From: a virus
IMG/VR virus record: IMGVR_UViG_3300032294_001440
Span: 1 to 31,633 of that record
DNA: 31,633 nt
Strand: one strand, 5' to 3'
Below are positions 15,244 through 22,414 of this stretch, in pieces; within the stretch, counting starts at the first letter, position 1; each line of letters opens with the position of its first letter. The position numbers and the translations under genes are program-made. The notes beneath the pieces are model-generated. The model did not search any database. It was not told where the DNA came from and was given only the letters and a program-made list of their open reading frames with translations.

Positions 15244-15741
15244 CTATTTTACTCCCTCTAGTTTTCTTCTTTTTACTCTTTGTTTAGATTTACGATTACT
15301 CTCTCGAACGCAGGTGGCACAGAGTGGGTAGCCTTGTTTGTAAACAGTGTTTTCTGGAGTTCTTTCATGTCCATGCCTACAGTGGCTCTCAAGGCTGGGG
15401 CGTCCAACAATCTTATGAATGGAGATGTTCAATCCACGCTCTATTGCGTCTCGATTGTTTTCTTTGGCAGTTCCTAATATCAAATGATTTGGGTTGACGC
15501 AGACTTTGTTATCACACATATGCATAACGTGAAACTCGGGGGAGACTAATACACCTTTATTCTTAGCAAGACAGTAGGACAGTTTGTGGGCAGTAATAAT
15601 CTTTGTTTTAGTATAAGCAAATGCTCCATAACCTCTGCTTGTTGTGGCAGCAATCCAGTACCAACAATCGTCTTCTTCTTCGTCAATCCAGACTTTATCC
15701 CAAAAACGTTGGTCGCGTTCTTTAGTCCACTTCAGTTTCAC
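15244..15741 (-). CDS. HNH endonuclease with extra Cys/His tail
   Basis: The 165-residue protein starts at GTG 15741, inside the previous gene. It has the layout of phage HNH endonucleases: CWYWIA, RGYGAF, AHKLSY, then the core HVMHMCDNKVCVNPNHL (about 71-87), with the catalytic His and the zinc-binding Cys pair, and LGTAKENNRDA after it. A second Cys/His cluster, HCRHGHERT with LCATC (about 119-142), forms an additional zinc-binding tail seen in some members. It cuts double-stranded DNA. Free-standing HNH genes between phage genes are often homing endonucleases. Flanking copies of the repeated element (C and D) fit a mobile region. Confidence 0.85.
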   Translation of the reverse strand: MKLKWTKERDQRFWDKVWIDEEEDDCWYWIAATTSRGYGAFAYTKTKIITAHKLSYCLAKNKGVLVSPEFHVMHMCDNKVCVNPNHLILGTAKENNRDAIERGLNISIHKIVGRPSLESHCRHGHERTPENTVYKQGYPLCATCVRESNRKSKQRVKRRKLEGVK

Positions 15742-16204
15742 GAGCGATTTTTGCCTCCATAGCCCTTATGTAGGTTCGTAGTCTATGGCAACAAGCGCAA
15801 ACAATGTCACATTTAGCCACCTCAGCCTGAACAACTTTGAGGCTCTGGGTGTGGCGATGGTATTGGGAAAGGCTGAACTTCTTTACCCCGCGAACGTGGT
15901 CAAAGTCCATTTGAAACCACTGCTTCTCTTCACCGCAGTCCGGACAGTTTTTGACCTCTGACTTTTGCTTTTGAAGGTAGGCATCTATCTGCGAGCGATA
16001 ATGTTTTGTTCTATTTGTTGTCTTTGTTCTTTGGTCATCACCTAAGTGGTAGGAGATAGTTCCTTTAGAAACACCTAACTCGCTTGCTATTTGTCTATAG
16101 GACTTACCCTCTAGGGCGAGCAGGTGTATGGCTTTACCAATTCCCTTGGCTTTTGTAATTGATTTGGTGTGTCCTACTGACGCACTCTTCTTTTTATTAG
16201 CCAT
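15722..16204 (-). CDS. HTH plus HNH-like endonuclease
   Basis: The 160-residue protein has two parts. Residues about 23-55 are a helix-turn-helix of the resolvase/transposase type (KSYRQIASELGVSKGTISYH). Residues about 88-150 resemble an HNH fold with NCPDCGEE, DFDHVRG and a final CACCHRLR, giving two zinc knuckles around the catalytic His region. DNA recognition and cleavage would be combined in one chain, as in some homing endonucleases. No ribosome-binding site is evident. The end overlaps the next HNH gene by 20 nt. Confidence 0.75.
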   Translation of the reverse strand: MANKKKSASVGHTKSITKAKGIGKAIHLLALEGKSYRQIASELGVSKGTISYHLGDDQRTKTTNRTKHYRSQIDAYLQKQKSEVKNCPDCGEEKQWFQMDFDHVRGVKKFSLSQYHRHTQSLKVVQAEVAKCDIVCACCHRLRTYIRAMEAKIARETEVD

Positions 16205-16264
16205 TAGTTAAAAGAGTAAGGCTAAAAAGAAAAGGTGATTTGTGTTTATTATTTACTTATAAGT

Positions 16265-16353
16265 TATACAATGAAAAGTGTGTTTTTTCGCGCCTTCATT
16301 CCGTTAACGGAAGAGGAGGAGTGGGGGAGGGTTGTGTGTTTTGTGTGTTTTTT
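16265..16353 (+). repeat. Element D (copy 4 of 5)
   Basis: TATACAAT (16265-16272), 14 nt, then TTCGCGCC (16287-16294). The hairpin is TTCCG (16299-16303), loop TTAA, CGGAA (16308-16312), extended by CCTT with GAGG. GGGGGAGGG then precedes TTG TGT GTT TTG TGT GTT TTT TGG (start 16332), in-frame MCVLCVFW. It overlaps antisense the last codons of the 16296-16580 gene. Confidence 0.8.
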
Positions 16354-16580
16354 GGGAAGTTTTCTGCGTCATCTTTGAGCAGTTCTTCGTAAATATTTTC
16401 TGGAACTCTATGTCCAACACTTTCATGTTGTTTGATGTGGTCAATCATGTCCTGTGTGTTATAGGCAGAGTATCCTGCGCCATTCATATCATCTATAAGA
16501 GTGCAGGTGACACAATAAAGGAAGCCACCTGAAGACATAATTACATATAAATCTGATTTAAGAAACCGTGCGTAAGCCAT
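16296..16580 (-). CDS. Hypothetical 94-residue protein, C-terminus encoded by element D
   Basis: ATG 16580 is preceded by TAGACT and 7 nt, so leaderless translation is possible. Residues 1-75 look like a genuine small domain with CVTCTLID (two Cys) and a His-containing helix (MIDHIKQHESVGHR), possibly zinc-binding. The last 18 residues (after NFPKNTQ) are Pro/Thr-rich and are encoded by the antisense of element D, so this tail may be a by-product of the repeat. No family is recognised. Confidence 0.65.
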   Translation of the reverse strand: MAYARFLKSDLYVIMSSGGFLYCVTCTLIDDMNGAGYSAYNTQDMIDHIKQHESVGHRVPENIYEELLKDDAENFPKNTQNTQPSPTPPLPLTE

Positions 16581-16612
16581 ACAAATAAGTCTAGCAGTGC
16601 TATGTTTAGTTA

Positions 16613-16915
16613 ATGGACGCTTTTGAGCCTTTGGACCCAGATGACGAAGATGCCTTTGTTGACTCTTTGATTGAAATTGGTATTTTAGAAGAGGATGGGT
16701 TTGATGAAGATGGGGAACTTACCTACGTCTACAACTTTCCTCTGATGAAGGCTCTTATGCCAGAAATGTATGACGAAATAATGCAGGGCGTAAATGATGG
16801 ACTAATGAGTTTGTATGAAAAAGGTTTTGTAAAAGTTGATTATGACGAAAATCTAAATGCTCACTTTAGCGCCACAGATAGAGGCATGGAGTATTTTAAG
16901 GATTTAGGCTACTAG
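16613..16915 (+). CDS. Hypothetical acidic 100-residue protein
   Basis: ATG 16613 has TATGTT exactly 6 nt upstream and no ribosome-binding site, so it is probably leaderless. The protein is strongly acidic at the start (LDPDDEDAFVDSLIEIG) and ends in a winged-helix-like stretch (LYEKGFVKVDYDENLNAHFSATDRGMEYF). That resembles a small HTH domain with an acidic N-terminus. It is divergent from the 16580 gene, and its 3' end overlaps the convergent gene at 16912 by 4 nt. The function is unknown. Confidence 0.75.
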   Translation: MDAFEPLDPDDEDAFVDSLIEIGILEEDGFDEDGELTYVYNFPLMKALMPEMYDEIMQGVNDGLMSLYEKGFVKVDYDENLNAHFSATDRGMEYFKDLGY

Positions 16916-17220
16916 TCCCATGATGAACCAGGAAGAACCACCCAACCGCCACAGAGAGGTTCGCTCTCGTCAAGAGGGTGCCAGGGTTTTATATGGGATT
17001 TTGGCACTCCTAGCCACGTCATCAGTTCATGTCCACATTGATGACATAAAAGATGACCAAGAGGATGCTTAGTCTGAGCATCTCTTCCGTAAACAATGGT
17101 GTCTACAAATTCAGCGTAGCCTCCGTCTAATCTAACACGAAGAGCATTTTCATGGCCACCAAAACCAGTGGCTTTTAGTTCTTTGTTGCAACGCGAACAA
17201 TTCATAATTCTTGGCTTCAT
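16912..17220 (-). CDS. Zinc-ribbon-containing hypothetical protein
   Basis: I choose ATG 17218-17220 (102 residues). TAGTTT lies 7 nt before it and GGAG directly abuts it. An upstream TTG frame start at 17256 would sit in a hairpin and is less likely. CSRCNKEL near the N-terminus and LLCHQCGHEL near residue 60 give a CxxC...CxxC ribbon, with a conserved-looking GHLLCHQCG. It lies just downstream of the tail-fibre gene. The function is unknown. Confidence 0.7.
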   Translation of the reverse strand: MKPRIMNCSRCNKELKATGFGGHENALRVRLDGGYAEFVDTIVYGRDAQTKHPLGHLLCHQCGHELMTWLGVPKSHIKPWHPLDESEPLCGGWVVLPGSSWD

Positions 17221-17237
17221 CTCCAGTAAACTACAGG

Positions 17238-17257
17238 TTTGACTAAAAGAAGTCAAA
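17238..17257. terminator. Hairpin after the tail-fibre gene (weak terminator candidate)
   Basis: TTTGACT (17238-17244) and AGTCAAA (17251-17257) form a 7-bp stem with a 6-nt loop directly after the tail-fibre stop (17258) on the minus strand. There is no following T-run, so termination would be inefficient or the hairpin serves another role. Confidence 0.4.
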
Positions 17258-19669
17258 TTATGGGATTTCGTAAGTTCCGCTAATTGAAAGGGTGTCTCCA
17301 GAACTAAAAGTTACTGGGAAGGTTGATGTTACACGAGAGACCGTTGTTGTAGATGTTCCTGCGTAAAGAAGGATAGAAGTTGTTCCTGTAGCAAGTCCCC
17401 ATATCAAGTTGATTCCAGTTCCAATTGCTCCCACGAATGTCCACTTCTGAGTAGCAATAGGCGCTAGTGGAAGTGTTACTGCGTAGTTTCCAGAGCCTTC
17501 AGTTGTAGTTGAGCCATTAACAATATGAATTCTAAAGTGAACTGTCTTTCCAAATACTGCGTAGGCTCCAGTAATTGAACCGTTACCAATAGTTGGGTTT
17601 GTAGTTGTTGCTGTCCACACAGGTGTGTAAGCAGTCCATCCATCAGGAAGAGTTGCTGCTGCGCCAGTTGGTCCAGTAGGCCCTTGCGCTCCCGTTGGTC
17701 CAGTTACAGTAGAGGCTGCTCCTGTGGAACCAGTTGGTCCAGTTGCTCCCACATTTCCTTGAGGTCCAGTCGGGCCAGTTGCTCCCGTTGTTCCTGTGCT
17801 TCCTTGAGGACCTGTAGGTCCAGTCGCTCCAACTTGTCCATTTGCTCCTGTAGGGCCAGTTGCTCCTACTCCTCCAGTGGGTCCTGTTGCTCCAACGCTT
17901 CCGCTAACTCCTTGAGGCCCAGTAGGGCCAGTAGCCCCAATAACCCCGTTAGCGCCAGTAGGGCCAGTATTGCCTTGAATACCTTGTTGTCCTTGTGCAC
18001 CTTGTGCTCCTGTCGGTCCAGTTACTCCTTGAATTCCTTGTGAACCTGTCGGTCCGGTTGAGCCTGTTGCTCCTACTGCTCCTGTTGGACCGGTAATTCC
18101 CTGAATTCCTTGAACACCTTGAATTCCTTGAATTCCTTGAGGTCCAGTTATGCCTTCAGGACCAGTTGGTCCTACGTTTCCTTGAATTCCTTGCGCTCCT
18201 GTTGGGCCTGTTGCACCCATTGGGCCTGTAGAACCTGTAGCACCAACGCTACCAGTTGGTCCTGTTGGTCCTAAAAGATTTCCCGCGTTGCGCCATGAAG
18301 AAGTATTCCAAACATAAAGACTTCCACCAACAATGTGTGCGTCACCAGTAGCACCTGTTGGATGTTCCGCAATAAAACTTTCATAGGTATCGTGGTAATC
18401 CTGAATTGTAATACCAATCCCCTGCGGACCTGTTGCACCAGTGGGTCCAGTCGGGCCAGTTACATTTGATGCAGCACCTGTTGCACCAGTCATTCCTGTT
18501 GCTCCGGTAGGGCCTGTTGAGCCAGTCGGACCTACCGCGCCTTGAATGCCTTGAATTCCTTGAACTCCTTGTGGACCAGTAGGTCCGACAATTCCCTGTA
18601 ACCCTTGTGCTCCAGTTGGACCAGTTACAGTAGATGGTGCGCCAGTTGGTCCTGTCGCTCCTGTAGGACCAACAAGTTGAGCAGTTGGTTGAATTGTTCC
18701 GTCTGGAAAAACTAATCCTGTGCTCTTAAGAGTAAATGAACGAGATGGTCCTGTTGCTCCTAGTGGAGTTGTCCAAACCTGAACTTCATTTCCTCTATTT
18801 GTTGATGTTTGATTTTCACTAGTAACAAAATCAATACGCATAGTTGATATTGGAGAAAACTCACCTGATGATAAAAATGGATTTGCTCCTAGACGAGAAA
18901 CAATTTCCCCAGACTGCATTCCTGTAGGGTTATCTACTGTTCCATTGGCATGACGACCAATATAAGCAGAGTATGCTCCAGTCCCAAAAGAATCGTTATA
19001 AATGCGTGAAGGATTGTCTCTCAATCCAGTAATGTGAATCATTACTCCTAGATTACCGGGGTCAATTTGGTTTTTAGTTAAAGAACCAATAATCTCTAGT
19101 GCAGCATTTTCAACACTTTCTGAAACCTCTGAACGAAGAGTCAAGGTTCCAGTAGGGTCTAATTGAAATATCTGATAATCACCACTGTTGTCTGTAACCT
19201 CAATACCACCGCGACTAAAAACAATATATCCCTCGGTGTTTTTAATAGATACGCCATCTGTTACAAAATCAGCGTCAGCAATATTCAAAGAGCCAGCAGA
19301 CACCCAAATATCTTTGAAAGGGTTTTCAAGAGTTCCAATACTTGAATTTTCTGTTTTAGCAAGAATATTCGCAAAAGTTACTGTATTGGTTGTGTTTAAG
19401 TCTTGGTCAAATATGTTGTATGTAGGTCCTGGCGCTCCTGTTGCACCAGTTGGTCCCGTGGAACCCGTTGCTCCAACTCCTGTTGGTCCAGTAGAGCCAG
19501 TGGCTCCTGTCGGTCCTGTTGGACCTGCAACTGTTGATGCTGGCCCTGTTGCTCCGGTTGGACCGATTGCTCCCTGCGGTCCTGGACAACCAAGCGAAAC
19601 TTCAACGCAAGGATTATCCATCTGAATAATCATGGAGTCGTGTGGACGTCCGCAACCGCATCTGCTCAT
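17258..19669 (-). CDS. Collagen-like tail fibre protein
   Basis: The 803-residue protein has a Cys-containing N-terminus (1-28, [11 protein letters not shown]), then Gly-X-Y repeats to about 82. A non-repetitive domain of about 250 residues follows (83-335, with [20 protein letters not shown] and [15 protein letters not shown], typical of phage fibre beta-structures). More Gly-X-Y, a short module at about 415-468 ([17 protein letters not shown]), a long Gly-X-Y block (468-672) and a C-terminal domain (675-803) complete it. That domain starts [15 protein letters not shown] and is a common fibre tip in actinophages and other siphophages. Glycine codons are mostly GGA. It is a trimeric host-contact fibre by family knowledge. 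The start overlaps the upstream stop by ATGA. Confidence 0.9.
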   Translation of the reverse strand: MSRCGCGRPHDSMIIQMDNPCVEVSLGCPGPQGAIGPTGATGPASTVAGPTGPTGATGSTGPTGVGATGSTGPTGATGAPGPTYNIFDQDLNTTNTVTFANILAKTENSSIGTLENPFKDIWVSAGSLNIADADFVTDGVSIKNTEGYIVFSRGGIEVTDNSGDYQIFQLDPTGTLTLRSEVSESVENAALEIIGSLTKNQIDPGNLGVMIHITGLRDNPSRIYNDSFGTGAYSAYIGRHANGTVDNPTGMQSGEIVSRLGANPFLSSGEFSPISTMRIDFVTSENQTSTNRGNEVQVWTTPLGATGPSRSFTLKSTGLVFPDGTIQPTAQLVGPTGATGPTGAPSTVTGPTGAQGLQGIVGPTGPQGVQGIQGIQGAVGPTGSTGPTGATGMTGATGAASNVTGPTGPTGATGPQGIGITIQDYHDTYESFIAEHPTGATGDAHIVGGSLYVWNTSSWRNAGNLLGPTGPTGSVGATGSTGPMGATGPTGAQGIQGNVGPTGPEGITGPQGIQGIQGVQGIQGITGPTGAVGATGSTGPTGSQGIQGVTGPTGAQGAQGQQGIQGNTGPTGANGVIGATGPTGPQGVSGSVGATGPTGGVGATGPTGANGQVGATGPTGPQGSTGTTGATGPTGPQGNVGATGPTGSTGAASTVTGPTGAQGPTGPTGAAATLPDGWTAYTPVWTATTTNPTIGNGSITGAYAVFGKTVHFRIHIVNGSTTTEGSGNYAVTLPLAPIATQKWTFVGAIGTGINLIWGLATGTTSILLYAGTSTTTVSRVTSTFPVTFSSGDTLSISGTYEIP
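17645..18700 (-). repeat. Gly-X-Y coding repeats of the 803-residue fibre
   Basis: Tandem 9-bp-based units encode GPTG, GATG and GIQG. They lie in blocks at about 17645-18270 and 18420-18690, with a further block at 19425-19590. They resemble, at the DNA level, the repeats of the gene at 1-1151, so recombination between the two fibre genes is plausible. Confidence 0.85.
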
Positions 19670-20010
19670 CGTGTTACCTCAGGAGTGACTTCAAATTTTC
19701 CCTCAATAAGTCGTGACACATCACCATTGGGGGCAACAACTTCTAAGTCATAGACATAGAAACCAGAGCGAATATTCGCTGTTGTTATGTTGGATAGATA
19801 AAGTTCAATAGTTCCAGCAGAACCACCAAGGGTGATTCCACTTCCACTAGTAATGCTTACTACAATAGTAGATGAAGCATGGGTCTCTCTTACCTGCATC
19901 CTAGCCGAGTAGCCAGTAAGATTGATAGGGGTGACCCCAGTTTTCCATGTCAGAGTGCGACGAAATGTTGACCCCTGAGGACAAACCAGATTAATTACAC
20001 CGGTGACCAT
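19666..20010 (-). CDS. Small tail/baseplate-associated structural protein
   Basis: The 114-residue all-beta protein has [14 protein letters not shown] near the start, then [15 protein letters not shown] and GFYVYDLEV, and ends [12 protein letters not shown]. This pattern recurs in phage proteins encoded next to tail-fibre genes, similar to the N-terminal domain of baseplate upper proteins. It may attach the fibre to the virion. AAGGAG lies 11 nt before ATG 20010. The stop overlaps the fibre gene's start by ATGA, giving coordinated synthesis. Confidence 0.7.
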   Translation of the reverse strand: MVTGVINLVCPQGSTFRRTLTWKTGVTPINLTGYSARMQVRETHASSTIVVSITSGSGITLGGSAGTIELYLSNITTANIRSGFYVYDLEVVAPNGDVSRLIEGKFEVTPEVTR

Positions 20011-20053
20011 ATTCCCCAGTCTCCTTATGAATCAAAGCGGTTACAGGAGATAA

Positions 20054-20059
20054 ATTATA
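20054..20059 (-). promoter_or_regulatory. Possible -10 for the tail-fibre genes
   Basis: A perfect TATAAT on the minus strand lies about 44 nt before ATG 20010, in the only gap (20011-20063) between the glycosyltransferase and tail genes. No recognisable -35 is present. Confidence 0.4.
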
Positions 20060-20063
20060 CGGG

Positions 20064-20810
20064 CTATAAACCGAAGGTATAAGAGCCTATATGCCTTAAA
20101 CGGATAGTTCCGTCAATCCATATCTGCCCACCAAGAGCCTTCCATTTACTACAAAAAGTCCAATCTTCGCCTAAATAAAGCCTATTTACTTTATCTATGT
20201 GGACTGGAAAAAAGTCATACATTTTTATCTCGGAGTCAGGATACTTATACCAATCATCATCAGACATACTGTCTCTAAGTTTCTCAAAAACCTCGCGCTT
20301 GATGAGCATAAATCCAGTTCCAACATAGTCAACCTCAAAAACATCATTAGGCATATCTAATCTAGTCTGTATTACTCCGCCTTCATCTTTGACGCTGTGG
20401 GTAAAAACAAGAGATGAGATTTTCATATCCTCCTCTGACCCAGTGCTTTGGGCACTCTGCTGTATCCCTTTCCAATTTAGTTGCTTTTGAGGGTAAGGAC
20501 CAGCAATGACATCTTTATCTCTTAGGATGAGTTTTATTACATCATTAGGACTAAAGCCAATATCTGAGTCTATAAACATCAAATGAGTCAAAGTTGGGTC
20601 AGCAAGAAACTGAGATGCCAGATTATTTCTTGCTCTAGTGACAAGACTTTCGTTCTTTATTGTCACTATAGAAATATCAATTTTATGCATCACAGAAAGG
20701 GCAGCAAGTTGCGTCATAGAGGTCATATAGTCCGCAGAGCAGACTCCCCCGTAACAGGGAGTAGCAATTAGGACCTTTGCCTTGAGAAGAATTTCTTCTG
20801 GATTAGACAA
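20064..20810 (-). CDS. GT-A fold glycosyltransferase
   Basis: The 248-residue protein probably starts at TTG 20810, the only start before the conserved first strand. It shows the hallmarks of phage family-2-like glycosyltransferases: KVLIATPCYGG (11-21), a central SLVTRARN stretch, and the DxD metal-binding motif in HLMFIDSDIGF. VDYVGTGFMLIKREVF and GEDWTFC follow in the acceptor half. It transfers a sugar from a nucleotide sugar, perhaps to a virion protein, host surface glycan or modified DNA. Position next to fibre genes fits modification of fibres, but this is inference. It lies 3 nt after the upstream stop. Confidence 0.85.
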   Translation of the reverse strand: MSNPEEILLKAKVLIATPCYGGVCSADYMTSMTQLAALSVMHKIDISIVTIKNESLVTRARNNLASQFLADPTLTHLMFIDSDIGFSPNDVIKLILRDKDVIAGPYPQKQLNWKGIQQSAQSTGSEEDMKISSLVFTHSVKDEGGVIQTRLDMPNDVFEVDYVGTGFMLIKREVFEKLRDSMSDDDWYKYPDSEIKMYDFFPVHIDKVNRLYLGEDWTFCSKWKALGGQIWIDGTIRLRHIGSYTFGL

Positions 20811-20813
20811 TTA

Positions 20814-20981
20814 CTAAGACTCTCTAATCATCTTAGTAATAGCGCCAATTACCTCTTGAGGACGCCAACTAGAGTCAACATACAAAGACTCTATCTTCTT
20901 GGCTAGTTCTTCTTTGTAGTCTTCAAGGGCTTGTTGATGTCCCCACCCAAATTTAGGTTCTAAACTATGACTTGAGGACAT
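20814..20981 (-). CDS. 55-residue hypothetical protein
   Basis: I choose ATG 20979-20981, overlapping the end of the HTH gene by 17 nt. A longer frame starting at 21074 is open only because it shadows the HTH gene. The protein is helical and charged (HQQALEDYKEELAKKIESLY, then SSWRPQEVIGAITKMI). It may be a small partner of the HTH protein. The function is unknown. Confidence 0.6.
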   Translation of the reverse strand: MSSSHSLEPKFGWGHQQALEDYKEELAKKIESLYVDSSWRPQEVIGAITKMIRES

Positions 20982-21525
20982 AGCGGTTCTTTTCAATAAT
21001 TGGTTGGTAGCAACTGCTCTTAGGGTTCTTGCTCTTGATATAGCCGTAGCGAGCCATACGGAAGCGAAGCGCACCGTGAGTTACACCAAGATACTTAGCA
21101 AGACGGAAGAGTGATACTCCATCTTCCTTGTAAACCTTGTAAACAAGTGCAGAGTATTCTTCTGCTTCCTTGCGAAACTTAGCCGAGTGCGAGCGCACTT
21201 GTTGCGCCATTGGCTGAAGTTTGAGCAAGCGTTCAATGTTCTTTGGGTCTGGTTCTGGAAGAACACGCTTTTCTTTGATTGGCTTCAACGGCGGTGTTGG
21301 TAGCGGGTATGAAGATTTTTGTGGCGCAGAAATAACTTCGCAAATCTGGCGAATGCGCTCGCGGGTAAAACCAACTGCATCAGCAATTGATTGTAAAGAC
21401 CACTGGCTCTGTCGCAAGGCTGCAATGTAGTTATTGCGCTTTTCAATGTCATCGCCAATCTCTTCAAATGCCTTGTAAACTTCCTTTGGCAGAGTGTGAT
21501 TGATTTTTGTATACGGGCTAGACAT
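20965..21525 (-). CDS. DNA-binding protein with two helix-turn-helix motifs
   Basis: The start is ATG 21523-21525, with AAAGGA 7 nt upstream (186 residues). An upstream in-frame extension to 21615 contains the promoter. The first HTH is QWSLQSIADAVGFTRERIRQ, like the sigma-region-4 type. The second is GVSLFRLAKYLGVTHGALRF. They are separated by a Pro-rich linker (PLPTPPLKPIKEKR). It is probably a transcription regulator of neighbouring genes or a DNA-site-recognition protein. It resembles the presumed small terminase subunit at 7557-8018 in having two such units, but I cannot establish homology. Confidence 0.75.
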   Translation of the reverse strand: MSSPYTKINHTLPKEVYKAFEEIGDDIEKRNNYIAALRQSQWSLQSIADAVGFTRERIRQICEVISAPQKSSYPLPTPPLKPIKEKRVLPEPDPKNIERLLKLQPMAQQVRSHSAKFRKEAEEYSALVYKVYKEDGVSLFRLAKYLGVTHGALRFRMARYGYIKSKNPKSSCYQPIIEKNRYVLKS

Positions 21526-21560
21526 GTATAAATCCTTTCGTGTTTGAGTCATTTGATTAC

Positions 21561-21589
21561 AGTTTAGTACAGATTTGCAAAGAGCGCAA
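21561..21589 (-). promoter_or_regulatory. Promoter for the two-HTH protein
   Basis: TTGCGC (21584-21589) and TAAACT (21561-21566), 17 nt apart on the minus strand, precede the start at 21525 by about 35 nt. They lie inside an in-frame upstream extension of that gene, supporting the later start. Confidence 0.45.
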
Positions 21590-21640
21590 CTTGCCTTAAT
21601 ATACTTCCCTGACAAATTGCTCTAAAAGTATGTTGATGTG

Positions 21641-21913
21641 CTACTTTTCTTTTCTCTGTTCTAAGACCCAATTTATCCAGTCAACCATGTCGTCAACGCT
21701 GAGAGTTTGAACGTGCTCTGGGCCAACTAACTTGGTAACTTCGACAATATAGTGACTAAGTTCTTCTCGCATAAGGTTAGTTTTAGAAGACATATAGTCA
21801 TAGAGACCAGTAATAACTTCCATGACAAAATCTTCTTGGTCCGTACGATAACCAGAGTCATGGAACATCTTGATGAATTCTTGGTTGTAATACTCGTCGT
21901 TTCGCTCTTCCAT
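21641..21913 (-). CDS. Hypothetical 90-residue helical protein
   Basis: ATG 21913 has TAAAAT exactly 6 nt upstream, with AGAGG adjoining, so a leaderless or near-leaderless mRNA is likely. The acidic protein is mostly helical (EEFVMEV-like helices, SHYIVEVTKLVG, VDDMVDWINWVLEQRKEK). No family is recognised. It is divergent from the gene at 21941, with only 27 nt between the two starts, so the promoters must overlap the genes. Confidence 0.7.
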   Translation of the reverse strand: MEERNDEYYNQEFIKMFHDSGYRTDQEDFVMEVITGLYDYMSSKTNLMREELSHYIVEVTKLVGPEHVQTLSVDDMVDWINWVLEQRKEK

Positions 21914-21940
21914 CCTCTTATTTTAGTGTAGAGTTCTAAG

Positions 21941-22330
21941 ATGATAACTAGCATAGAAGACACCAATAAGATTTGGGCTCAGTTGAATGAGGAACTGTGC
22001 TCTTTCCCTATCGAGGGTATAGATGATGGCGCTGACAACCTTTTTATCTATATGAAAGGTGCGAGTAAAAAATGGGTCATTATCTGTGCTGGAACTGTAA
22101 AGATTGCCTCTTCTCCAGCAATCAATGGTGAGTTTGCTCTGCGTCCAGAGTATTTGGTCAACCATACTCTGAACTATCTCCGTCCTACCTATGACACTAT
22201 TGATTATTGGGAGATAGAACCTAAAGATAGATTTATGAGTATTGATAATGCCAGTATTGAACTGATGGGAGAACACTTTAGTTTCCTTCTTCAGATTGAT
22301 AAACTTGGCATCTCTATGATGGATGAGTGA
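21941..22330 (+). CDS. Hypothetical 129-residue protein
   Basis: ATG 21941 has TAGAGT exactly 6 nt upstream and no ribosome-binding site, a leaderless layout. The protein has alternating strands and helices (KKWVIICAGTVKIAS, FSFLLQIDKLGISMMDE) and no recognised motif. Element E starts within its last codons (TATGAT at 22315) and continues beyond the stop. Confidence 0.7.
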   Translation: MITSIEDTNKIWAQLNEELCSFPIEGIDDGADNLFIYMKGASKKWVIICAGTVKIASSPAINGEFALRPEYLVNHTLNYLRPTYDTIDYWEIEPKDRFMSIDNASIELMGEHFSFLLQIDKLGISMMDE

Positions 22331-22399
22331 TTTTTTCGCCCCTTCATTCCGTTAAAAGAAACGGAGGATGAACTGGGGAGGGTGCTGTGTGTTTGTGTT
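22315..22399 (+). repeat. Element E (copy 5 of 5), 5' leader of the methyltransferase genes
   Basis: TATGAT (22315-22320), 14 nt, then TTCGCCCC (22335-22342). This is the best hairpin of the five: CCCC (22339-22342) with GGGG (22375-22378), TTCAT (22343-22347) with ATGAA (22368-22372), and CCGTT (22349-22353) with AACGG (22360-22364). GGGGAGG then precedes a 10-codon frame starting GTG 22382. Confidence 0.8.
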
Positions 22400-22414
22400 A
22401 ATGTTTGCCAATGA
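22382..22414 (+). CDS. 10-residue Cys-rich leader peptide candidate
   Basis: The frame GTG CTG TGT GTT TGT GTT AAT GTT TGC CAA TGA encodes MLCVCVNVCQ. It follows a GGGGAGG ribosome-binding-site-like tract directly, and its TGA overlaps the methyltransferase ATG as ATGA. Three of ten residues are Cys. Equivalent frames in the other four copies begin MCV(L/V)C. In mycobacteria, Cys-rich upstream frames are known to control downstream genes according to cysteine supply; a like role here is inference. Confidence 0.5.
   Translation: MLCVCVNVCQ

Noticed and set aside
16332-16532. 66-residue plus-strand protein starting MCVLCVFW
   Set aside because: Beyond the element it runs antisense to the 16296-16580 gene and has a TTG start; only the short element-encoded part is of interest.
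20814-21074. Longer N-terminus for the 55-residue gene
   Set aside because: The extra residues lie fully inside the two-HTH gene in another frame, with no ribosome-binding site.
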